Positions 7,825-14,981 of a stretch of DNA of 64,000 nt are shown in pieces. The stretch lies in contig NZ_CP133778.1 in the NCBI RefSeq assembly GCF_034347405.1, positions 1,240,001 to 1,304,000 on the forward strand, written 5' to 3'. A program made the position numbers and the translations under genes. Within the stretch, counting starts at the first letter, position 1, and each line of letters begins with the position of its first letter. A model generated the notes under the pieces. The model made no database searches, had not been told where the DNA came from, and saw only the letters and a list, made by a program, of their open reading frames with translations. This DNA comes from Pseudomonas sp. CCC3.1. Lineage in GTDB: Bacteria; Pseudomonadota; Gammaproteobacteria; Pseudomonadales; Pseudomonadaceae.

Positions 7825-9479
7825 TCGGGCGTCTATTGGCAACACTGGGCATTGCTGCCTTTGCACCGGCGGTCTGGGCGGCTGATGCCCTGACTGGTGA
7901 AGTGCAAAAACAACCGCTTAATATCTCGGCGATCATCATGTTCGTCGTGTTTGTAGGCGCGACCCTCTGCATCACTTACTGGGCATCAAAGCGTAATAAG
8001 TCGGCGGCGGACTACTATGCAGCGGGCGGCAAGATCACTGGCTTTCAGAATGGCCTGGCGATTGCCGGCGACTATATGTCTGCCGCGTCCTTCTTGGGTA
8101 TTTCCGCGCTGGTTTACACCTCTGGCTACGATGGCCTGATCTATTCGATCGGCTTCCTGGTGGGCTGGCCGATCATCTTGTTCCTGATCGCAGAGCGTCT
8201 GCGTAATCTGGGCAAGTACACCTTTGCTGACGTCGCCTCATACCGCTTGGGTCAAACCCAGATCCGCTCGCTGTCTGCCTGCGGTTCGCTGGTGGTGGTG
8301 GCGTTTTACCTGATCGCGCAAATGGTAGGCGCGGGCAAGCTCATTCAGTTGCTGTTCGGTCTGGATTACCACGTTGCGGTGATTTTGGTGGGCATCCTGA
8401 TGTGCCTGTACGTGTTGTTCGGCGGCATGCTGGCAACCACATGGGTGCAGATCATCAAGGCCGTGTTGTTGCTGTCCGGCGCGACGTTCATGGCTGTGAT
8501 GGTCATGAAACACGTGAACTTTGATTTCAACTCGCTGTTTGCCGAAGCGGTCAAAATTCACCCTAAAGGTGAAGCGATCATGAGCCCTGGCGGTTTGGTG
8601 AAGGATCCGATTTCGGCATTCTCCCTAGGCTTGGCGTTGATGTTTGGTACTGCTGGCCTGCCGCACATTCTGATGCGCTTCTTCACCGTGAGTGATGCGA
8701 AAGAAGCCCGTAAGAGCGTGTTCTATGCCACTGGCTTTATCGGCTACTTCTACATCCTGACGTTCATCATCGGTTTCGGCGCGATCATTCTGGTGAGCAC
8801 CAACCCGGACTTCAAAGACGCAGCAGGCGCTTTGCTGGGTGGTAACAACATGGCGGCCGTGCATTTGGCGGACGCGGTGGGCGGCAGTATCTTCCTGGGC
8901 TTTATCTCCGCGGTAGCCTTCGCCACGATTCTGGCGGTGGTTGCGGGTCTGACGCTGGCGGGTGCATCGGCGGTTTCTCACGACTTGTATGCCAGTGTGA
9001 TCAAGAAGGGCAAGGCCAACGACAAAGAAGAAATTCGCGTCTCCAAAATCACCACCGTTGCGCTCGGCGTGCTGGCGATTGGTCTGGGCATTCTGTTTGA
9101 AAGCCAAAACATCGCGTTTATGGTGGGCCTTGCGTTCTCCATTGCGGCGAGCTGCAACTTCCCGGTACTGCTGCTTTCCATGTACTGGAAAAACCTGACC
9201 ACACGCGGTGCCATGATTGGTGGCTGGTTGGGTCTGATAAGCGCTGTTGGCTTGATGGTTCTGGGCCCAACCATTTGGGTACAGATCCTGCACCATGAAA
9301 AGGCGATCTTCCCTTACGAATACCCGGCACTGTTCTCCATGATCATTGCGTTTGTGGGTATCTGGTTCTTCTCGATCACTGACAAATCCAAGGCGGCAGA
9401 GAAAGAGCGTGCGCTGTTCTTCCCGCAGTTTGTGCGTTCGCAGACGGGTCTTGGGGCGAGTGGGGCGGTGGATCACTAA
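7821..9479 (+). CDS. actP: Cation/acetate symporter ActP
   Basis: 552 residues of the sodium:solute symporter family. A cleavable signal (MIGRLLATLGIAAFAPAVWA) precedes thirteen or so membrane helices. Family features seen are ADYYAAGGKITGFQNGLAIAGDYMSAASFLG, GTAGLPHILMRFFTVSDAKEARKS and the SVSHDLYASVI-type loop (AVSHDLYASVI). ActP takes up acetate and other short monocarboxylates with a cation across the inner membrane. It is co-transcribed with yjcH with a four-base overlap. Acetate entering here would need the glyoxylate shunt, whose isocitrate lyase gene (aceA) lies at the far end of the window. Confidence 0.92.
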   Translation: MIGRLLATLGIAAFAPAVWAADALTGEVQKQPLNISAIIMFVVFVGATLCITYWASKRNKSAADYYAAGGKITGFQNGLAIAGDYMSAASFLGISALVYTSGYDGLIYSIGFLVGWPIILFLIAERLRNLGKYTFADVASYRLGQTQIRSLSACGSLVVVAFYLIAQMVGAGKLIQLLFGLDYHVAVILVGILMCLYVLFGGMLATTWVQIIKAVLLLSGATFMAVMVMKHVNFDFNSLFAEAVKIHPKGEAIMSPGGLVKDPISAFSLGLALMFGTAGLPHILMRFFTVSDAKEARKSVFYATGFIGYFYILTFIIGFGAIILVSTNPDFKDAAGALLGGNNMAAVHLADAVGGSIFLGFISAVAFATILAVVAGLTLAGASAVSHDLYASVIKKGKANDKEEIRVSKITTVALGVLAIGLGILFESQNIAFMVGLAFSIAASCNFPVLLLSMYWKNLTTRGAMIGGWLGLISAVGLMVLGPTIWVQILHHEKAIFPYEYPALFSMIIAFVGIWFFSITDKSKAAEKERALFFPQFVRSQTGLGASGAVDH

Positions 9480-9528
9480 AGCAGCGGCAAGTTTTTAGCT
9501 GCAAGTTTAGAAGCGGTCTGTTTAATGA

Positions 9529-9560
9529 GATCCCCCTGTCGTGAGGCAGGGGGATTTTTT
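9529..9560 (+). terminator. Rho-independent terminator after actP
   Basis: ATCCCCCTG (9530-9538) pairs with CAGGGGGAT (9547-9555), followed by a run of T. Confidence 0.88.
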
Positions 9561-9594
9561 ATTTACTGCGACATTTATGGCAACTGCAAAACCC

Positions 9595-9738
9595 GTAGCA
9601 GTTGCCGAGCCTGCGAGGCTACGTCCGGCTGCGCAGCAGTCGCAAACGCTAATGCTAGGTTGAACTGATACACCGCAGCGTATGACTTTACGACTGCTTC
9701 GCAATCGGACGTAGCCTCGCAGGCTCGACAACTGCTAC
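9595..9738. repeat. Inverted REP pair between actP and gltA
   Basis: A segment of 33 bases at 9595-9627 (GTAGCAGTTGCCGAGCCTGC...) recurs inverted at 9706-9738 (...GCAGGCTCGACAACTGCTAC) with few differences. About 78 bases separate the arms. It has the form of a Pseudomonas REP doublet. Confidence 0.8.
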
Positions 9739-9763
9739 GAAATTGGCTTGGTTTTTGTGGGCG

Positions 9764-9800
9764 CAAAAAAATACGGCCTCTATTAAATAGAGGCCGTATT
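9764..9800 (-). terminator. gltA terminator
   Basis: A near-perfect hairpin: ATACGGCCTCTATT (9771-9784) against AATAGAGGCCGTAT (9786-9799). The A run at 9765-9771 gives the T tract on the minus strand, downstream of gltA. Confidence 0.88.
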
Positions 9801-9836
9801 CGGTGCAGCTAAGACACTATCGTGGAATGACGGGTC

Positions 9837-11126
9837 TTACTTGCGGTCTTCAAGCTTGGTGATGTCACGCGACTCGTAGCCGGTGTACAGCTGGCGCGGG
9901 CGGCCAATCTTGTACGGGCTGGAGAGCATTTCTTTCCAGTGCGAGATCCAGCCGACTGTCCGCGCCAGGGCGAAGATTACGGTGAACATGCTGGTTGGAA
10001 TGCCGATCGCCTTGAGGATGATTCCCGAGTAGAAGTCGACGTTCGGGTACAGCGAGCGCTCGATGAAGTACGGGTCGGTCAGCGCGATCTCTTCGAGGCG
10101 CATGGCCAGTTCGAGTTGCGGGTCGTTTTTGATTCCCAGCTCTTTAAGCACTTCGTCGCAGGTTTTTTTCATCACTGTGGCGCGTGGGTCGCGGTTTTTA
10201 TAAACGCGGTGACCAAAGCCCATCAGTTTGAATGGATCGTTCTTGTCCTTGGCCTTGGCGATGAACGTGTCGATGTTGGACACATCGCCAATTTCGTCGA
10301 GCATGGTCAGAACAGCTTCGTTGGCGCCGCCGTGAGCAGGGCCCCACAGTGCCGCGATGCCCGCAGCGATACAGGCGAACGGGTTGGCCCCCGAAGAACC
10401 TGCCAGACGTACAGTGGACGTCGAGGCATTCTGTTCGTGGTCGGCGTGCAGGATAAAGATCTTATCCATGGCCTTGGCCAGCACCGGGCTGATCGGTTTG
10501 ATCTCGCACGGTGTGTTGAACATCATGTGCAGGAAGTTTTCGGCGTAGCTCAGGTCGTTACGCGGGTACATCATGGGTTGCCCCATGGAGTACTTGTAAA
10601 CCATTGCCGCCAGGGTTGGCATCTTGGCAACCAGACGGATCGCGGAAATTTCGCGATGCTGCGGGTTATTGATGTCCAGGGAGTCGTGGTAGAAGGCCGA
10701 GAGTGCGCCAACTACACCGCACATGACCGCCATCGGGTGGGCGTCACGACGGAAGCCGTTGAAGAACGTCTTCAACTGTTCGTGAACCATGGTGTGGTTT
10801 TTTACGGTGCTGACAAACTGAGCCTTCTGTTCTACGGTCGGCAGTTCGCCATTCAGCAGCAGGTAGGCAGTTTCGAGGTAGTCAGAGTGTTCAGCCAGTT
10901 GTTCGATCGGGTAGCCGCGATGCAGCAGGATCCCGTTGTCACCATCAATATAGGTGATCTTCGACTCGCAGGACGCGGTCGACATGAAACCAGGGTCAAA
11001 TGTGAACCGGCCCGTGGCCGTCAGGCCTCGCACATCGATTACATCGGGACCAACGGTGCCAGTTAAAATGGGCAGCTCGACGGGGGCTGCGCCCTCGATG
11101 ATCAACTGCGCTTTTTTGTCAGCCAT
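9837..11126 (-). CDS. gltA: Citrate synthase (type II, hexameric)
   Basis: 429 residues. It condenses acetyl-CoA with oxaloacetate in the cytoplasm, the entry step of the TCA cycle. The conserved active-site segments are present: ILHADHEQNASTSTVRLAGS (histidine-containing), the GPAHGGANEAV loop, GFGHRVYKNRDPRA and the catalytic aspartate region YPNVDFYSG. Length and N-terminal extension match the Gram-negative, NADH-sensitive class. The start ATG has AGGAGG about five bases upstream. It is divergent from sdhC, has its own sigma70 promoter and ends at a strong terminator. Confidence 0.96.
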   Translation of the reverse strand: MADKKAQLIIEGAAPVELPILTGTVGPDVIDVRGLTATGRFTFDPGFMSTASCESKITYIDGDNGILLHRGYPIEQLAEHSDYLETAYLLLNGELPTVEQKAQFVSTVKNHTMVHEQLKTFFNGFRRDAHPMAVMCGVVGALSAFYHDSLDINNPQHREISAIRLVAKMPTLAAMVYKYSMGQPMMYPRNDLSYAENFLHMMFNTPCEIKPISPVLAKAMDKIFILHADHEQNASTSTVRLAGSSGANPFACIAAGIAALWGPAHGGANEAVLTMLDEIGDVSNIDTFIAKAKDKNDPFKLMGFGHRVYKNRDPRATVMKKTCDEVLKELGIKNDPQLELAMRLEEIALTDPYFIERSLYPNVDFYSGIILKAIGIPTSMFTVIFALARTVGWISHWKEMLSSPYKIGRPRQLYTGYESRDITKLEDRK

Positions 11127-11184
11127 GTGGCCTCCTATTTATGCTTGAAATCATCAGACAGACCCCCCACGCAGGGCCCGCACC

Positions 11185-11212
11185 ACTATAGTGAGATAAA
11201 TTTGAATGTCAA
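11185..11212 (-). promoter_or_regulatory. sigma70 promoter of gltA
   Basis: On the minus strand TTGACA (11212-11207) is followed after 16 bases by TATAGT (11190-11185), about 60 bases before the gltA start. Confidence 0.75.
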
Positions 11213-11327
11213 TTTGCCTAAAGTCTTGCTGTACAAGGCTTTGGGGAGTCATTTTGGGCGATTATCCCTGCCATTTACGCCTTTTATAGCGCAAGCGCAA
11301 TGAGCTATTAGGGGGGAGGTGATTGCG

Positions 11328-11356
11328 TTGTCATTAGTAACCTAACTGTCTATACT
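11328..11356 (+). promoter_or_regulatory. sigma70 promoter of the sdh operon
   Basis: TTGTCA (11328-11333), 17-base spacer, TATACT (11351-11356). It leaves a leader of about 115 bases before sdhC. Confidence 0.7.
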
Positions 11357-11477
11357 CGGCAGCCGACCGCCAGAGGCTTTTGGGCCTGTTTAGATGGGGG
11401 TCGTCACTCCCGGGTGGTGGGTACCTGACCAGTGCGCATCCCAACAAACTTGCCCTGATTGTTAGGGGCTCTTCAGT

Positions 11478-11864
11478 GTGAAAAAAGCCGTGAATAGCCA
11501 ACGACCTGTAAACCTAGACCTAAGGACCATCAAACTCCCCATCACCGGCGTTACGTCGTTTCTGCACCGCGTATCGGGCATCATTCTTTTTCTCGGCCTG
11601 GGCTTCATGCTTTATGCATTGAGCAAATCCCTGGGTTCAGAAGAAGGTTTTGCTGAGGTGAAGGCATGCTTGACCAGCCCGCTGGCCAAATTCATTGCAT
11701 GGGGCCTGCTATCTGCCTTGCTGTATCACTTGGTTGCCGGTGTGCGCCACTTGATCATGGATATGGGCATCGGTGAGACGCTGGAAGGCGGCAAGCTGGG
11801 CTCAAAAATCGTAATCGTCATTTCTGTGGTGATGATTGTTCTGGCGGGAGTTTGGATATGGTAA
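11478..11864 (+). CDS. sdhC: Succinate dehydrogenase cytochrome b556 subunit
   Basis: 128 residues starting at GTG 11478. It begins with NSQRPVNLDLRTIKLPITG and the SFLHRVSG motif typical of SdhC. Three membrane helices follow (about 30-50, 70-92, 105-126), with the haem-ligand histidine most likely in LLYHLVAGVRHLIMD. With SdhD it anchors SdhAB to the inner membrane and passes electrons to ubiquinone. First gene of sdhCDAB; it overlaps sdhD by seven bases. Confidence 0.93.
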   Translation: MKKAVNSQRPVNLDLRTIKLPITGVTSFLHRVSGIILFLGLGFMLYALSKSLGSEEGFAEVKACLTSPLAKFIAWGLLSALLYHLVAGVRHLIMDMGIGETLEGGKLGSKIVIVISVVMIVLAGVWIW

Positions 11865-12226
11865 CCAGCGTTACGAACCTGTCGCGTTCGGGCCTCTATG
11901 ACTGGATGGCACAACGTGTCTCTGCGGTCGTTCTAGCGGCTTACTTCATTTTCCTGATCGGATACCTCGTTGCGAACCCTGGCATTGGCTACGCCCAATG
12001 GCACGAACTGTTCGCAAGCAACTGGATGCGTATCTTCAGCCTGCTGGCCCTGGTTGCTCTGGGCGCTCACGCCTGGGTCGGCATGTGGACCATCGCGACT
12101 GACTACCTGACGCCAATGGCGCTGGGCAAGTCCGCGACAGCAGTACGTTTCCTCTTCCAGGCAGTCTGCGGCGTTGCAATGTTCGCTTACTTCGTCTGGG
12201 GTGTGCAGATTCTTTGGGGTATCTGA
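11858..12226 (+). CDS. sdhD: Succinate dehydrogenase hydrophobic membrane anchor
   Basis: 122 residues from ATG 11858 (MVTSVTNLSRSGLYDWMAQRV), which matches the usual Pseudomonas SdhD start. Three membrane helices are visible (about 15-40, 52-75, 90-118). The AQRVSAVVLAAYF segment and the second helix with ALGAHAWVGMW supply quinone-site and haem-site residues in the family. The start lies inside the end of sdhC, indicating translational coupling. Confidence 0.93.
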   Translation: MVTSVTNLSRSGLYDWMAQRVSAVVLAAYFIFLIGYLVANPGIGYAQWHELFASNWMRIFSLLALVALGAHAWVGMWTIATDYLTPMALGKSATAVRFLFQAVCGVAMFAYFVWGVQILWGI

Positions 12227-12229
12227 TTC

Positions 12230-14005
12230 ATGGCTAACACAGTTAATACACTTTCGTTCGACGCCATTATCATTGGCGGCGGCGGTGCTGGCATGCGCGC
12301 TGCGCTGCAGCTGGCTCAGGGCGGTCACAAGACTGCCGTAATCACCAAGGTTTTCCCGACTCGTTCCCACACCGTATCGGCTCAGGGTGGTATCACCTGC
12401 GCGATCGCGTCCGCGGATCCAAACGATGACTGGCGCTGGCACATGTACGATACCGTCAAGGGTTCCGACTATATCGGTGACCAGGACGCTATCGAATACA
12501 TGTGTTCCGTAGGCCCGGAAGCCGTGTTTGAACTTGAGCACATGGGTCTGCCGTTCTCCCGTACCGAGCAAGGCCGTATCTACCAGCGTCCTTTCGGCGG
12601 TCAGTCCAAGGACTTTGGTAAAGGTGGCCAGGCTGCGCGTACTTGCGCTGCTGCTGACCGTACCGGTCACGCACTGCTGCACACCCTGTACCAGGCTAAC
12701 CTCAAGGCGGGCACTGTATTCCTCAACGAATACTACGGCGTCGATCTGGTGAAGAACGAAGCGGGCGATTTCGTCGGCATGATCGTTATCTGCATCGAAA
12801 CCGGCGAGACTTCGTACGTTCGTGCTAACGCCACCGTATTGGCGACTGGCGGTGCAGGCCGTATCTACTCCTCGACGACCAACGCCCTGATCAACACCGG
12901 TGACGGTATCGGCATGGCCCTGCGTGCAGGCGTACCGGTGCAAGACATCGAAATGTGGCAGTTCCACCCAACCGGTATTGCCGGCGCCGGTGTACTGGTT
13001 ACTGAAGGTTGCCGTGGTGAAGGTGGATACCTGATCAACAAGCACGGCGAGCGTTTCATGGAGCGTTACGCTCCGAACGCCAAAGACCTTGCGGGTCGTG
13101 ACGTTGTTGCGCGCTCGATGGTTAAAGAAATCATCGCGGGCAACGGTTGCGGTCCAGATGGCGACCACGTAATGCTGAAACTTGATCACCTGGGTGAAGA
13201 AGTTCTGCACAGCCGTCTGCCAGGCATCATGGAGCTGTCCAAGACCTTCGCTCACGTCGATCCGGCCTTGGCGCCGATCCCGGTTGTTCCAACTTGCCAC
13301 TATATGATGGGCGGCGTTGCCACCAACATTCATGGCCAGGCAATCACTCAGGACGCCGACGGCAACGACCAGATCATCCCTGGCCTGTTCGCAGTAGGAG
13401 AAGTGGCGTGCGTATCGGTTCACGGTGCCAACCGTCTGGGCGGCAACTCGTTGCTCGACCTGGTGGTATTCGGCCGTGCAGCCGGCCTGTTCCTTGAGCA
13501 GACCCTGAAAGAAGGCGTTGATTACGCGCGTCCACGTCAATCCGACATCGACGCTGCTCTGGCGCGTCTGGATGGCCTGAACTCGCGTACAGATGGCGAA
13601 GACGTAGCAACCCTGCGTAAAGAGCTGCAAAGCTGCATGCAGAACTACTTCGGTGTATTCCGTACTGGCGAATACATGCAGAAGGGCATTGCCCAGCTGG
13701 CTGATCTGCGCAAGCGTATCGCTAACGTGAAAATCAACGATAAGAGCCAGGCATTCAACACGGCCCGTATCGAAGCCCTTGAGCTGCAAAACCTGCTCGA
13801 AGTGGCTGAAGCGACTGCAATCGCTGCTGAAGTTCGTAAAGAATCGCGCGGTGCTCACGCCCGTGAAGACTTCGAAGATCGTGACGACGTTAACTGGCTG
13901 TGCCACACCCTGTACTTCCCGGGTGACAAGCGCGTAGCCAAGCGTGCGGTGAACTTCTCGCCGAAAACCGTTCCGACCTTTGAACCTATGATTCGGACTT
14001 ACTAA
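12230..14005 (+). CDS. sdhA: Succinate dehydrogenase flavoprotein subunit
   Basis: 591 residues. FAD-binding GGGGAGMRAALQ at the N-terminus, the covalent-flavin histidine in TRSHTVSAQGG, the GGQSKDFGKGGQAARTC block and the active-site HANRLGGNSLLDLVVFGR-type segment (HGANRLGGNSLLDL) are all present. It oxidises succinate to fumarate on the cytoplasmic face of complex II. It starts three bases after sdhD ends and is followed closely by sdhB. Confidence 0.96.
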   Translation: MANTVNTLSFDAIIIGGGGAGMRAALQLAQGGHKTAVITKVFPTRSHTVSAQGGITCAIASADPNDDWRWHMYDTVKGSDYIGDQDAIEYMCSVGPEAVFELEHMGLPFSRTEQGRIYQRPFGGQSKDFGKGGQAARTCAAADRTGHALLHTLYQANLKAGTVFLNEYYGVDLVKNEAGDFVGMIVICIETGETSYVRANATVLATGGAGRIYSSTTNALINTGDGIGMALRAGVPVQDIEMWQFHPTGIAGAGVLVTEGCRGEGGYLINKHGERFMERYAPNAKDLAGRDVVARSMVKEIIAGNGCGPDGDHVMLKLDHLGEEVLHSRLPGIMELSKTFAHVDPALAPIPVVPTCHYMMGGVATNIHGQAITQDADGNDQIIPGLFAVGEVACVSVHGANRLGGNSLLDLVVFGRAAGLFLEQTLKEGVDYARPRQSDIDAALARLDGLNSRTDGEDVATLRKELQSCMQNYFGVFRTGEYMQKGIAQLADLRKRIANVKINDKSQAFNTARIEALELQNLLEVAEATAIAAEVRKESRGAHAREDFEDRDDVNWLCHTLYFPGDKRVAKRAVNFSPKTVPTFEPMIRTY

Positions 14006-14016
14006 GGGTGGCCGAT

Positions 14017-14721
14017 ATGTTGAAAGTCAGTGTTTATCGCTACAACCCGGATCAAGACTCCGCGCCGTTCATGCAAGAGTTTCAGGTTAATACCCACGGT
14101 AAAGACCTGATGGTGCTGGACGTACTGGCCCTGATCAAAGAGCAGGACGAAGGTTTCTCCTATCGTCGCTCTTGCCGTGAGGGCGTTTGCGGCTCCGACG
14201 GCATGAACATCAACGGTAAGAACGGCCTGGCGTGCGTAACGCCGCTGTCCTCCGTTGTAAAAGGTAACAAGTTGATCGTTCGTCCTCTGCCAGGTTTGCC
14301 GGTTATCCGTGACCTGGTCGTCGATATGAGCATCTTCTACAAGCAATACGAGAAGGTGAAGCCGTTCCTGCAGAACGATACGCCGGCTCCGGCCATTGAG
14401 CGTCTGCAATCGCCAGAAGAGCGTGAAAAGCTCGACGGTCTGTACGAGTGCATCCTGTGCGCGTGCTGCTCGACTTCGTGTCCGTCCTTCTGGTGGAACC
14501 CGGACAAGTTCCTGGGCCCTGCTGCGCTGCTGCAAGCCTATCGTTTCCTGGCTGACAGCCGTGACACCAAGACCAGCGAGCGTCTGGCTTCACTGGATGA
14601 CCCGTTCAGCGTATTCCGCTGCCGCGGGATCATGAACTGCGTCAACGTGTGTCCGAAGGGCCTGAACCCGACTAAGGCCATCGGTCACGTGCGTAGCATG
14701 CTGCTGCAAAGCGGCGTGTGA
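14017..14721 (+). CDS. sdhB: Succinate dehydrogenase iron-sulfur subunit
   Basis: 234 residues; ATG 14017 (MLKVSVYRYNPDQD) is preferred over the GTG nine bases earlier because it has AAGGGTGG at a good distance and matches family N-termini. Cysteine groups for the three clusters are intact: SCREGVCGSDGMN with GLACVT for 2Fe-2S, CILCACCSTSCPS, and CRGIMNCVNVCPKGLNP. It carries electrons from SdhA to the quinone site. Last gene of sdhCDAB. Confidence 0.95.
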   Translation: MLKVSVYRYNPDQDSAPFMQEFQVNTHGKDLMVLDVLALIKEQDEGFSYRRSCREGVCGSDGMNINGKNGLACVTPLSSVVKGNKLIVRPLPGLPVIRDLVVDMSIFYKQYEKVKPFLQNDTPAPAIERLQSPEEREKLDGLYECILCACCSTSCPSFWWNPDKFLGPAALLQAYRFLADSRDTKTSERLASLDDPFSVFRCRGIMNCVNVCPKGLNPTKAIGHVRSMLLQSGV

Positions 14722-14758
14722 TTCAAAGCTGTAACGCAACACCGCTATACCCGTAGAT

Positions 14759-14789
14759 GCTACGGCGCAGGCTTCAACCGGCGCCGTAG
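14759..14789 (+). terminator. Hairpin after sdhB (weak or partial terminator)
   Basis: CTACGGCGC (14760-14768) pairs with GCGCCGTAG (14781-14789). No T run follows, so it may only pause transcription or stabilise the sdh transcript 3' end. Confidence 0.4.
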
Positions 14790-14814
14790 TTATAACCTGA
14801 GCAGCAGCTCACAA

Positions 14815-14981
14815 AGTTGCGGCTCTTATTTTGAAGAAATGAGACCAGCAGGGGCATCCGGGCTGGTACCCGGACTATCAGCGTGATCCTAAGTGGCTTG
14901 TTTTAGTCGCTGTATTCGGACTTTCTCAAGTGTGCTGTGGTGTTTTCGCCGATGGTGTCCCCTAACCGAGGGTGACCAAGC
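14815..14981 (+). promoter_or_regulatory. Structured 5' leader of sucA, candidate sucA-II-type motif
   Basis: The 260-base sdhB-sucA gap contains several potential stems, for example CCGGG-CTGGTA-CCCGG at about 14859-14874. A structured RNA called sucA-II has been described upstream of sucA in Pseudomonadales, and the position fits. I could not align this sequence to the model. Confidence 0.3.
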